Source: Rhodoplanes serenus | GTDB lineage: Bacteria > Pseudomonadota > Alphaproteobacteria > Rhizobiales > Xanthobacteraceae | Direction: 5' to 3' | NCBI GenBank assembly: GCA_945897515.1 | Contig: CAMDFO010000005.1 | Coordinates: forward strand, 40,912-104,911 | Length of the DNA stretch: 64,000 nucleotides | Part shown: positions 48,830 through 57,809 of the stretch, piece by piece | How the letters are laid out: each line of letters starts with the position of its first letter | Position numbering within the stretch: the stretch's first letter is position 1 | Position numbers and translations under genes: made by a program | The notes under the pieces: model-generated | Seen by the model: the letters and a program-made list of their open reading frames with translations, nothing else | Told to the model about the DNA's origin: nothing | Databases searched by the model: none

Positions 48830-50086
48830 ATGGCGCAGCTCACCGACGACTGCTTCGCGTTCTCCGGGCCGCTGCTGCCGCTCGCCGACATGGAGCGGAT
48901 GATCGCCGAACGCATCGCGCCGGTGACCGAGACCGAGGATGTGGCGCTCAATGCCGCGCGCGGCCGCGTGATCGCCAGCGACATCGCATCGGCGCTCGAT
49001 CTGCCGCCGTTCGACAATTCCGCCGTCGATGGCTACGCGGTGCGGCACCGTGATGTGGCCGCGGCGGGCGAAACCCGGCTCGCGGTCGCCGGCCGCCTGA
49101 CCGCCGGCAGCGCGGCGGCCGTGCCGATCGTTCAGGGCCAGGCGATCCGCATCTTCACCGGCGCGCCGATGCCGCCGGGCGCCGACACCGTGTTCATGCA
49201 GGAGGACGTCCGCGTCGAGGGCGATACCGTGATCGTCCCGTCCGGCCTCAAGTCCGGCGCCAACCGCAGGCTGGCGGGCGAGGATGTGCGCAACGGCGCC
49301 GTGGTGCTGCCGGCGGGACGGCGGCTCGCCGAGCAGGACGTGGCGCTCGCCGCCGCCATCGGTCTCACGCGGCTGAACGTGCGCCGGCGCGTTCGCGTGG
49401 CGCTGTTCTCGACCGGCAACGAGATCGTCGAGCCGGGCTCGCCGCGGCCCGATGCGGCGCTGTATGACGCCAACCGCACGCTGCTCGCCGGCATGCTGCA
49501 TCGGCTCGGCGCGCAGGTGACCGATCTGGGAATTCTCAAGGACGATCCGGCGGCGCTGGCCGCAGCGATCGGCACAGCGGCACGCGACCACGACCTGGTG
49601 CTCACTTCGGGCGGCGTCTCCACCGGCGAGGCCGATCACGTGCGAGACGCAGTCGAGGCGGTCGGCCGGCTGGTGTTCTGGCGCGTCGCGATCAAGCCCG
49701 GCCGTCCGGTCGCGATGGGCGTCGTCGGCGGCGCGGCGTTCATGGGCCTGCCGGGCAATCCGGTCGCCGCGTTCGTGACATTCGCGCGTGTGGTGCGGCC
49801 GCTGCTGCTGCGACTTTCTGGTGCGGCGCCGGAGCCGCTCACCGCGCTGCCGGTGCGGCTGTCGTTTGCCTACAAGAAGAAGACGGGACGGCGCGAATAT
49901 GTGCGGGTCGCGCTGCGGCCCGGCGCCGATGGCGTCGTCGAAGCGGTCAAGCACCCGCAGGAGGGCGCGGGCGTGATCACGTCGCTGACCGAGACCGATG
50001 GGCTCGCCGAACTGGCCGAAGACACAACGACGGTCGAGCCGGGCTCGACCGTCGGTTTCCTGTCGTATGCGACGCTGATGGGATGA
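48830..50086 (+). CDS. moeA: Molybdopterin molybdotransferase MoeA
   Basis: PPFDNSAVDGYAVRHRDV; PPGADTVFMQED; FSTGNEIVEPGSPRPDAALYDANRTLL; TSGGVSTGEADHVRD; LPGNPVAAFVTF. Confidence 0.93.
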   Translation: MAQLTDDCFAFSGPLLPLADMERMIAERIAPVTETEDVALNAARGRVIASDIASALDLPPFDNSAVDGYAVRHRDVAAAGETRLAVAGRLTAGSAAAVPIVQGQAIRIFTGAPMPPGADTVFMQEDVRVEGDTVIVPSGLKSGANRRLAGEDVRNGAVVLPAGRRLAEQDVALAAAIGLTRLNVRRRVRVALFSTGNEIVEPGSPRPDAALYDANRTLLAGMLHRLGAQVTDLGILKDDPAALAAAIGTAARDHDLVLTSGGVSTGEADHVRDAVEAVGRLVFWRVAIKPGRPVAMGVVGGAAFMGLPGNPVAAFVTFARVVRPLLLRLSGAAPEPLTALPVRLSFAYKKKTGRREYVRVALRPGADGVVEAVKHPQEGAGVITSLTETDGLAELAEDTTTVEPGSTVGFLSYATLMG

Positions 50087-50259
50087 AAGGTGGGCCGGCT
50101 CTCGCTGGTCATCCGCGCAATGCAGCGTCACCATCGACGCATGGCGCAGCAGCGCGCTTGGGTTTGATTCAACCCGAGCGCCGTGGGATCGTTTGCCGAA
50201 CAACTCTCGCAACGAGAGGATGCCCGCGTTCATCGCGGCGCGACAAAGGGGGGCCTTTC

Positions 50260-51225
50260 ATGAATTGCAGCCGCAGGCTTGCGTTTGGGATCGTCGTCGC
50301 CACGCTGGCGATGACCTCCGCCAGCATGGCGCAAACCTATCCGGTGCGGCCGATCACGATGGTCGTTCCTTATGCGCCTGCCGGCGCGACCGACATCCTG
50401 GCACGAATCCTGGCGAAGGAAATGGGGCAGGTGCTGGGCCAGTCGGTTGTCGTGGTCAATCGCGCCGGTGCGGGCTCGATCATCGGCATTCAATCGGTCG
50501 CGCGGGCCGAGCCCGACGGCTACACCATCCTGATGGCCAGCGTTCCGCTGGTGATCAATCCGTCGCTCTACAAGGAGCTTCCCTACGCTCAGACCGATCT
50601 CGTTCCGATCTCGATCGTCAGCAACACGCCGTCGATCCTGGTGATCAACAAGGACGTGGCGGCGCGCAATCTCACCGAATTGCTGGCGTTGATGAAGGCC
50701 AGTCCCGGCAAGCTGAACTACGCCTCGTTCGGCATCGGCAGCGGCGCACATCTGGCCGCGATGCAATTCGAGCACCTCACCGGGGTCAAGCTCGTGCACG
50801 TTCCCTATCGCGGCGGCGGACCGGCCGCGACGGCGGTGATGGGCGGCGAAGTGCAGTTGACGTTCTCAGGAATTCCGAACGTGCTCGGCGGCATTCAGGG
50901 CGGCCAGTTGCGGAGCATCGCAATCGCTACAGAGAAGCGGTACGGAGGCCTTCCCGACGTGCCGACTTTCCGCGAGCTTGGCGTCGATTACGTTCAGGGC
51001 ACATGGTTCGGCCTGCTGGCTCCAAAAGGCACGCCGGAGCCCATTGTCCGCCGCATCCACGATGTCAGCCGGCAGGTCCTCCAGCTTCCTGAGGTCCGCA
51101 AGGCGATGGAGACTCAGGGTGCGGAGATCGTCGGCGGCACGCCGGCGGAATTCGCCAAGGTGATCGCGGAGGACACCAAGTTCTGGAGCACCATACTCGC
51201 CAACATGCCGAAGATGTCCCAGTGA
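50260..51225 (+). CDS. Bug/TctC-family substrate-binding protein
   Basis: MNCSRRLAFGIVVATLAMTSASMAQTYPVRPITMVVPYAPAGATDILARIL. Confidence 0.87.
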   Translation: MNCSRRLAFGIVVATLAMTSASMAQTYPVRPITMVVPYAPAGATDILARILAKEMGQVLGQSVVVVNRAGAGSIIGIQSVARAEPDGYTILMASVPLVINPSLYKELPYAQTDLVPISIVSNTPSILVINKDVAARNLTELLALMKASPGKLNYASFGIGSGAHLAAMQFEHLTGVKLVHVPYRGGGPAATAVMGGEVQLTFSGIPNVLGGIQGGQLRSIAIATEKRYGGLPDVPTFRELGVDYVQGTWFGLLAPKGTPEPIVRRIHDVSRQVLQLPEVRKAMETQGAEIVGGTPAEFAKVIAEDTKFWSTILANMPKMSQ

Positions 51226-51259
51226 TATTGTCCGCGACGACGCCCGAGAGGAATTTTTC

Positions 51260-52285
51260 ATGACGCCGCAGCTCTACATCGGAACCAACGGGATGTCGGT
51301 GTGGCGCAGCAAGGATCTCGGCGAGACGATTACGCGCGTGCCCACCGATCTGGGAATCTACGTCGGCACCCAGATCTGGGCGCTGGCGCATCACCCCTCA
51401 GCACCGGAGCCGCTGTTGGCCGGCACCAACACCGGCGTTTACCGGATGGGCCCCGGCAACGCGTACTGGTCTCACGTCGCCTCGCCGATGGACGACCGCA
51501 TGGCGATCACGGCGCTGACCTATGCGCCGGACAATCCGCGAACCATCTTCGCCGGCGTCCAGCCCGGTGCCGTGTTCCGCTCCGACGACAGCGGCGAAAC
51601 CTGGCGCAACCTGAATGTGCCGATCTCGCCCTACCAGGCCGTGGTGATCCGCGATGGCCGCATCGTGCCGATGGCGGAGGCGCCGAAGAGCGTGCGCAAT
51701 CGCGCCTGGACGCGGGTCACCCAGATCCTGGTCGAGCCGGACAATCCCGACCGCATCTGGGTTGGGGTGGAAATCGACGGGATGTGGTTCAGCGGCGACG
51801 GCGGCGCGCGCTGGGAGCGGTTCGACAACGGCTTCATCTCCGCCGACATCCACGGCATGGCCGTGGTGCGCAATGGCAGCACCTCGGTTCTGGCGGCGAC
51901 CAACGAGGGGCTGCACGTCAGCCACGACCGGGGCGCGAGCTGGACGTTCCAGAAGCTGAACTCGCCCTGGCAATACACTCGCGCGCTCACCCCCCGCGCC
52001 GACGACAGCGGCGTGCTGTTTCTCACCAACGGCGACGGCCCGCCGGGCACCATCGGACGCCTGCTGCGCAGCCGCGATCACGGCAAGACCTGGGAGGACG
52101 CCGGGCTGCCGGGCGAGGTGCAGAGCACCGTCTATACGATCGCGACGCACCCGGCGGATCCAAACCTGATCTTCGCGGCGACCAATCTCGGTCAGATCTA
52201 TCGCAGCACGGATGGCGGCGAAACCTGGACGCCGCTCAAGCGCCGGCTTGGAGAAATCCGAGCCCTCACCTGGATTCCGGAATAA
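51260..52285 (+). CDS. WD40/YVTN/BNR-like (sialidase-fold) beta-propeller protein
   Basis: BNR/Asp-box-like repeats: FRSDDSGETWRNL, FSGDGGARWERF, SHDRGASWTFQ, SRDHGKTWEDAG, YRSTDGGETWTPL. Confidence 0.85.
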   Translation: MTPQLYIGTNGMSVWRSKDLGETITRVPTDLGIYVGTQIWALAHHPSAPEPLLAGTNTGVYRMGPGNAYWSHVASPMDDRMAITALTYAPDNPRTIFAGVQPGAVFRSDDSGETWRNLNVPISPYQAVVIRDGRIVPMAEAPKSVRNRAWTRVTQILVEPDNPDRIWVGVEIDGMWFSGDGGARWERFDNGFISADIHGMAVVRNGSTSVLAATNEGLHVSHDRGASWTFQKLNSPWQYTRALTPRADDSGVLFLTNGDGPPGTIGRLLRSRDHGKTWEDAGLPGEVQSTVYTIATHPADPNLIFAATNLGQIYRSTDGGETWTPLKRRLGEIRALTWIPE

Positions 52286-52332
52286 ACGAAAAGCCTTCGG
52301 CGTGCCCCGACCGATCCATCGGCTGAAATGGC

Positions 52333-52386
52333 ACGACGGTCGAGCCCGGCTCGACCGTCGGAGTTTCTGACGCAAGCTTGATGGGT
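52333..52386 (+). pseudogene. Decayed fragment of a moeA 3' end
   Basis: TTVEPGSTVGVSDASLMG versus the functional moeA C-terminus TTVEPGSTVGFLSYATLMG; 28/29 nt identity between 50027-50055 and 52333-52361. Confidence 0.65.
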
Positions 52387-52511
52387 CAGGTCCGTGCGCC
52401 GGTCTTGGACGCGTAGGCCGAATCGGCCGATTGCTGGTAGCCCTCAAGCACGTACGCCGCGCCGATCGCAACCACCAGGGCGGCGACACAGGCGATAATG
52501 AAGCTCTTCAT
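52386..52511 (-). CDS. Small single-TM protein, 41 aa (absent from the supplied ORF track)
   Basis: MKSFIIACVAALVVAIGAAYVLEGYQQSADSAYASKTGART with ggaggg RBS upstream of ATG. Confidence 0.7.
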   Translation of the reverse strand: MKSFIIACVAALVVAIGAAYVLEGYQQSADSAYASKTGART

Positions 52512-52628
52512 GATTCCCTCCGAATCCATAGTCCCGTCCTATGGACTTAGAACAATTATGATGTGTGGAGGGCTTAGATCAAGGGCCAGAGCGGGCACCA
52601 TTGTCGCATTCGGCCGATCATAGGCCGA

Positions 52629-53261
52629 TCACGCGTCCGGATGCCGGCCCACGATGCCCTCGGCGACGGCGGCATCCTCGGGCGTATTGACGTTGAAAAA
52701 CGGATCGACCGGCTCCGTCGGCCAATCGGCCAGGGCGACGCCGTGCCGGGCGGTCCAGATTTCGATCTTCCGCAGCCCTTCCTGCGTGAGTGCCTGGCGC
52801 AGGTCGGCGCGCAGCGCCACCGGCCATAGCCCCACCACCGGATGCCGCCATTCGCCGGAACGGGCGCATGCCAGCGGCAGCCCGGCCGCAAGGCGAGCCT
52901 GATGCAGGCGCGCGACGAAATCCCTGGGCAAAAACGGGCAGTCGCCCGGCACGCTGGCGACGTAGGAAGTGTCCGGCGCGTGCGCCGCCGCCCAGTCCAG
53001 GCCGGCGAGCACTCCCGCCAGCGGACCGGCGAAATCCGGCACGTCGTCGGGCACGACCGGCAAGCCGGTCGCAGCGAAACGCGCCGGATCGCCGTTGGCG
53101 TTGAGCACCACCGCATCGCATTGCGGACGCAGGCGCGTCAGCACGCGTTCAAGTATGGTCATGCCGCCGATGGTCTTGAGCGGCTTGTCGCCGCCGCCCA
53201 TGCGGCGCGCGAGGCCGCCTGCGAGGACGAGGCCGAGGGTGGTGGGTGAGTCCACGATCAT
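52629..53261 (-). CDS. mobA: Molybdenum cofactor guanylyltransferase MobA
   Basis: LGLVLAGGLARRMGGGDKPLKTIGGMTILERVLTRLRPQ; GPLAGVLAGLDWA; SVPGDCPFLPRDF. Confidence 0.92.
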   Translation of the reverse strand: MIVDSPTTLGLVLAGGLARRMGGGDKPLKTIGGMTILERVLTRLRPQCDAVVLNANGDPARFAATGLPVVPDDVPDFAGPLAGVLAGLDWAAAHAPDTSYVASVPGDCPFLPRDFVARLHQARLAAGLPLACARSGEWRHPVVGLWPVALRADLRQALTQEGLRKIEIWTARHGVALADWPTEPVDPFFNVNTPEDAAVAEGIVGRHPDA

Positions 53262-53268
53262 CTCCGCC

Positions 53269-53372
53269 GTCATTCCGGGGCGCGTGCGCAGCACGCGAGC
53301 CCGGAATCCGGTTTCAGATACTGACGTGGCTCTGGATTCCGGGCTCGCGCCTTCGGCGCGCCCCGGAATGAC
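53269..53372. repeat. Composite palindromic element (gtcattccggggcgcg...ccggaatgac)
   Basis: Nested inverted repeats overlapping the 5' region of mobA. Confidence 0.7.
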
Positions 53373-53381
53373 GGAGAACGA

Positions 53382-54263
53382 TCAATCGTCATGCACTGCT
53401 GCCTTGCGCCGGTGCTTGGAGCTTTCCTCCTCGACGAAGCGCAAATCCTGATCGAACACGATGCGTTCGTTGCCGGCGAGCGCGACGAAACGTTTTCCGC
53501 GCGCGCGCCCGACCAGCGTGAGATTGGCTTTCCGCGCCAATTCCACGCCCCATGCGGTGAACCCCGAGCGCGACACCAGGATCGGAATGCCCATGCGCAC
53601 GGTCTTGATCACCATCTCCGAGGTGAGCCGGCCGGTGGTGTAGAAAATCTTGTCGTCGGGCCGCACGTGGTGCTTGAACATCCAGCCGGCGATCTTGTCG
53701 ACCGCGTTGTGACGGCCGACGTCCTCCATGTAGACCAGCGGCTGATCGCCCACCGCCAGCACGCAACCGTGGATCGCGCCGGCTTCGAGATAGAGCGAGG
53801 GTGTGGTGTTGATCTTGTTGGTCAGCGCATAGAGCCACGAGGTGCGAAGCTCGGCGTCCGGCAGCTTCACGTCCTCCAGCGCCTCCATCAGATCGCCGAA
53901 CACGGTGCCCTGCGCGCAGCCCGAGGTCTGCACCTTCTTCTTCAGCTTCTTCTCGTAATTGGTCTTGCGCTTGGTGCGCACCACCACGACTGCCAAGTCC
54001 TCGTCGTATTCGACCTTGGTCACGGTGTCGTTCGGCAGCAGCATGTTCTGGTTGAGCAGATAGCCGATCGCGAGATATTCCGGATAGTCGCCGATCGTCA
54101 TGGCGGTGACGATCTCCTGAGAATTGAGGAAGATCGTCAGCGCGCGCTCGACCACCACCGCGGTCTCGACCGTCTCGCCGGTCTGGTCGATGCCGGTGAC
54201 GCGCTCGGAGAGCCGCGGGTCGAGCGGATCGGGCCGGATGATGTAGTCCTTGGGCTTGCGCAT
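53382..54263 (-). CDS. fdhD: Formate dehydrogenase accessory sulfurtransferase FdhD
   Basis: VERALTIFLNSQEIVTAMTIGDYPEYLAIGYLLNQ; QTSGCAQG; MEDVGRHNAVDKIAGWM; TTGRLTSEMVIKTVRMGIPILVSRSGFT. Confidence 0.92.
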   Translation of the reverse strand: MRKPKDYIIRPDPLDPRLSERVTGIDQTGETVETAVVVERALTIFLNSQEIVTAMTIGDYPEYLAIGYLLNQNMLLPNDTVTKVEYDEDLAVVVVRTKRKTNYEKKLKKKVQTSGCAQGTVFGDLMEALEDVKLPDAELRTSWLYALTNKINTTPSLYLEAGAIHGCVLAVGDQPLVYMEDVGRHNAVDKIAGWMFKHHVRPDDKIFYTTGRLTSEMVIKTVRMGIPILVSRSGFTAWGVELARKANLTLVGRARGKRFVALAGNERIVFDQDLRFVEEESSKHRRKAAVHDD

Positions 54264-54307
54264 GGCGTCCTTATATCGCGCAAGGCGCCGTTACTCCAAT
54301 CCCGCAC

Positions 54308-55003
54308 CTATTCCAACCCAAAGCTCTTGAACCGCTGCTTCGAGGACGCCGTCGTCAGAAATGCCAGGAATGCCTGCGCCGCATCCGAGCCGCCGCCCGC
54401 CGGCAGCGCCCCGGCATAACCGTTGACGTAGGAATATTCGGTGGGCAACGGCCCGACCACGCGCGTCCCCTGGATCGGGATGAACTCGCTGGTGAAGGTG
54501 ACGCCGAGCTCCGCCTGGCCGCTCGCGACCAGCAGCGCGACCTCGCGGCCGGTCTTGCCCAGAACCATTTTGGGCCTGAGCTCGTCGGCGATGCCCAGCT
54601 TCGCCAGCAATTCCGCGAAATAGATGCCCGACGAGCCGCCGTGTGCCGGATCGTTGGCGCCGATCGACTGGGCGTGCAGCAGCGCGCGCCGGAATGCCTC
54701 GGGCGTGGCGATGTTGGGCACCATCATGCCGTCGCGCACCGCGACGCCGCACACCGCGCGGCCCAAATCCATGCGGCTGCCGGGCGTGAGCCGCCCGGCC
54801 TGCTCCAGCTCCTCGATCGCCGGGACCGACAGGATGATGACGTCGGCCGCCTCGCCGCCGGCGAACCTGTTCTTCAGCGCACCGACGGTGTTGAAGACCA
54901 GTTCGACCTCATGCCCGGTCGCGCGCGTGAACTCCGGCGCGAGCGCATGCACCGGCCCTTCGCAGGCCCCGGCGCTCATGACCTTGATCGTGCCGCCGCT
55001 CAT
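54308..55003 (-). CDS. ModA-like substrate-binding domain protein lacking a signal peptide
   Basis: IKVMSAGACEGPVHALAPEFTRATGHEVELVFNTVGALKNRFAGGEAADVIILS. Confidence 0.8.
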   Translation of the reverse strand: MSGGTIKVMSAGACEGPVHALAPEFTRATGHEVELVFNTVGALKNRFAGGEAADVIILSVPAIEELEQAGRLTPGSRMDLGRAVCGVAVRDGMMVPNIATPEAFRRALLHAQSIGANDPAHGGSSGIYFAELLAKLGIADELRPKMVLGKTGREVALLVASGQAELGVTFTSEFIPIQGTRVVGPLPTEYSYVNGYAGALPAGGGSDAAQAFLAFLTTASSKQRFKSFGLE

Positions 55004-55013
55004 TCCGCAGGCG

Positions 55014-55286
55014 TCAGTCGTTGCTTTGCCAGGGCCGCGGATCGCGCATGATCATGAGCCGGATGAACGGATCCGGATCGCGGCCGACCACCTCTCCGGC
55101 GAAATGAATTTCGTGCGGATCCGGACCGGCTGGAACCACCGCTTCCGGCGGCGGACTGGGTTGAACGGCGACGACAGGGTCAGGCTTTGCGGCCTGCTTG
55201 GGTTTCTTGGCCACGGCTTCGGCCACGACCGGAGTCGCAAGCGCGACCGATAGCGTCACGGCCGCGATGAGAACACGAATTTTCAT
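55014..55286 (-). CDS. Small secreted hypothetical protein with GRDPDPFIRLMIMR motif
   Basis: MKIRVLIAAVTLSVALATPVVAEA signal peptide; shares C-terminal motif with the next gene. Confidence 0.65.
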   Translation of the reverse strand: MKIRVLIAAVTLSVALATPVVAEAVAKKPKQAAKPDPVVAVQPSPPPEAVVPAGPDPHEIHFAGEVVGRDPDPFIRLMIMRDPRPWQSND

Positions 55287-55416
55287 GGCAATCCTTCCAG
55301 CGACAGCGATGCGCACTGTAGTACCGATCGGTATCCAATAAAACCCGCACCACCGGCTCGCGGCGGCGCGGGCTCAGCACCTCGATCGTATCCGGACGCT
55401 GCTGGAGGACCGCCGA

Positions 55417-55656
55417 TCAGAATGGACCGCCTTGATCCCTGGGCTTGCCTTCCCGGAGGATCATCAGCCGGATGAACGGATCGGGGTCGCGGCCAAGGAT
55501 TTCACCGTCGGCGTCGTACACGGTGTGCGAATTCGGCGTGACGGCCGTCATGGCCTGGGACCGAGCGACCTTGCGCTTCTTGGAGGCGGCCTCTGCCGAA
55601 GTGGCCGCGAGCGCGACTCCGGTGACGAGGGCCATCGCGAGAGTGAGGGCTTTCAT
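55417..55656 (-). CDS. Small secreted hypothetical protein with GRDPDPFIRLMILR motif
   Basis: MKALTLAMALVTGVALAATSAEAASKKRK signal peptide; EILGRDPDPFIRLMILREGKP. Confidence 0.65.
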   Translation of the reverse strand: MKALTLAMALVTGVALAATSAEAASKKRKVARSQAMTAVTPNSHTVYDADGEILGRDPDPFIRLMILREGKPRDQGGPF

Positions 55657-55755
55657 GGTGAATCCTTCGATTGCGCTACCGCCCACGGCGGAATTTAACG
55701 CCTGACTGACATGGCAATAACAAGACGGCCGCCACCGCTATTCCGGGAACTCGAA

Positions 55756-56523
55756 TCAGCCCGGCAGAAATGCACTCTTGCCGGCCGCCGTGTCGACGAT
55801 CCGTTCGACCGGGGCGTCATACAATGACTGCAACTGCTCGCGATTCAGCACCGCGCCGATGTTACCCTCGGCAACCATGCGCCCATCGCGCAGCAGGAAT
55901 GCGCGATCCGCCGCGCGTAACGCGTGATTGGGGTCGTGGGTGGTGAACAGCACGCCAAGACCGGACTCGGCCAGCGCGCAGATTTCATTCATGACCCTGC
56001 CCTGGTTGCCGAAATCGAGGCTGGCGGTCGGCTCGTCGAGCACGATGAACTGCGGTTCCTGGGCCAGCGCCCGCGCCAGCAGCGCGAGCTGGCGCTCGCC
56101 GCCGGAGATCATGGTGTAGGGCCGCTCGCCCAGGTGCGCGATGCCGAAACGCTCCAGCGCGCGCGTGGCCACCGCCCGGTCGGCGGCGGTCGGGCGGCTG
56201 AACAGGTTGCCGTGCGCGGTCCGGCCCATCAGCACGATGGCCTCCACCGTGAAGGCGAAGGTCGCGCTGTGCGACTGCGGAACGTAGGCGATGAGACGCG
56301 CCCGGTCGCGGCTGGCGAAGCTTGCAAGCGGACGATCGCCGAGCCGGACTTCGCCCGCCTTGGGCGCGAGCAGGCCAAGCAAAGTTTTCAGCAGCGTGGT
56401 CTTGCCGCCGCCGTTCGGCCCGAGCAACGCCAGCACCTCGCCCTTCGCAAGCGCAACGTCGAGGTTGCGGCCGACGACGCGGTCGCTGTAGCCGATGGTG
56501 AGGCCGCGGCCTTCGAGGATCAT
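55756..56523 (-). CDS. FecE/BtuD/MolC-type ABC transporter ATP-binding protein
   Basis: LLGPNGGGKTTLLKTLLGLL Walker A; MISGGERQLALLARALAQEPQFIVLDEPTASLD. Confidence 0.9.
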   Translation of the reverse strand: MILEGRGLTIGYSDRVVGRNLDVALAKGEVLALLGPNGGGKTTLLKTLLGLLAPKAGEVRLGDRPLASFASRDRARLIAYVPQSHSATFAFTVEAIVLMGRTAHGNLFSRPTAADRAVATRALERFGIAHLGERPYTMISGGERQLALLARALAQEPQFIVLDEPTASLDFGNQGRVMNEICALAESGLGVLFTTHDPNHALRAADRAFLLRDGRMVAEGNIGAVLNREQLQSLYDAPVERIVDTAAGKSAFLPG

Positions 56524-56550
56524 GGTTCGGTCCTCGAAGCACACTCTGCT

Positions 56551-56632
56551 GTCATGCCCCGCGAAGGCGGGGCACCCAGCCTTTGCTCAAGCGCTGGATC
56601 GTCCGCCTTCGCGGACGATGACAGCGGAGTGC
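56551..56632. repeat. Composite palindromic element
   Basis: gtcatgccccgcgaaggcggggcaccc...ggatcgtccgccttcgcggacgatgac. Confidence 0.75.
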
Positions 56633-56677
56633 TGAGCGATGACAGCGGAATGCTGGGCGATGACAACCGAGAATGTC

Positions 56678-57691
56678 TCACGACCAGGTCCTCGAAACGC
56701 TCGCCAGCAGCCAGATGAAGAACGGCGTGCCGACCAGCGCGGTGAGGATGCCGAGCGGAATCTCGATCGGCGCCATGGTGCGGGCGAGCGTGTCGATCAC
56801 CAGCAGGAAGCCGCCGCCGAGCAGCGCTGCCGCCGGGATCAGCCGCGCGAAATCCGGACCGACCAGCGTGCGCGCGATGTGCGGGACCACGAGGCCGACC
56901 CAGCCGATGATGCCGGCCGTCGCGACGCTCGCCGACGTGACCAGCGTTGCCGCCGCGACGATGGCGATCCGCAGCACCCCTGTCGGCACGCCAAGCGCCC
57001 GCGCCTCCTCGTCCGGCAGCGACATCACGTTCATGCGCCAGCGCAGCGCGACCAGAACGGCGGTGCCGAGCGCCACCGGACCGAACAGCGGCACGAGATC
57101 GGCGACGCCGGTCGCAGCCAGACTGCCAAGCAGCCAGAACGTCATGGCGGGAAGCTGGTTGTAGGGATCGGCGAGATACTTCACCAAGCCAACGCCGGCG
57201 CCGAGCAGCGAGCCGATCACCACGCCGGTCAGCACCAGCACCAGCACCGGATCGCGCGCGCGCACCGCCGAGCCGATCAGATAAACCGCGACGACCGCCA
57301 CCAGCCCTCCGGCAAAAGCCAGCGCCTGGATCGCGAACACGCCGAGCGAAAAGAAAATTCCGATTACCGCGCCCAATGCCGCGCCCGACGACGCGCCAAG
57401 AATATCCGGCGACACCAAAGGATTGCGGAACAGGCCCTGGAACGCCGTGCCGGCCACCGCAAGCGCCGCGCCGACCAGCGCCGCCGCCACGACGCGCGGA
57501 CCGCGCACCTGCCAGATCACGTTCTCCAGCGCGGCCGGCAGATTCGGCGCACGGCCAGTCAGCTTGGCCACGATCAGTTCGAACACGTCGGCGAGTCCGA
57601 CCGGATAGCGCCCCACAGTGAACGCGAGCAGCAGACCCGCAACGAGAACTGCGAGCGCGATCAGCAGGCCGGGAGCGGCGGAGCGGGTCAT
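56678..57691 (-). CDS. FecCD/MolB-family ABC transporter permease
   Basis: GPRVVAAALVGAALAVAGTAFQGLFRNPLVSPDILGASSGAALGAV; GLVVPHIARTLVGPD. Confidence 0.92.
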   Translation of the reverse strand: MTRSAAPGLLIALAVLVAGLLLAFTVGRYPVGLADVFELIVAKLTGRAPNLPAALENVIWQVRGPRVVAAALVGAALAVAGTAFQGLFRNPLVSPDILGASSGAALGAVIGIFFSLGVFAIQALAFAGGLVAVVAVYLIGSAVRARDPVLVLVLTGVVIGSLLGAGVGLVKYLADPYNQLPAMTFWLLGSLAATGVADLVPLFGPVALGTAVLVALRWRMNVMSLPDEEARALGVPTGVLRIAIVAAATLVTSASVATAGIIGWVGLVVPHIARTLVGPDFARLIPAAALLGGGFLLVIDTLARTMAPIEIPLGILTALVGTPFFIWLLASVSRTWS

Positions 57692-57731
57692 ATCAGCGCA
57701 ACTTGTCCGCTATAGTGGCCCCATTGTCAGT

Positions 57732-57794
57732 GTCATCACCCGCCCCCGGGTCCGGCCTACGGCCGGCCCGAGGACAGGCTCCGGCGGGTGATCC
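57732..57794. repeat. Left half of a composite palindromic element
   Basis: gtcatcacccgcccccgggtccggcctacggccggcccgaggacaggctccggcgggtgatcca; right arm missing. Confidence 0.65.
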
Positions 57795-57809
57795 AGTCGC
57801 TGCGAAACC

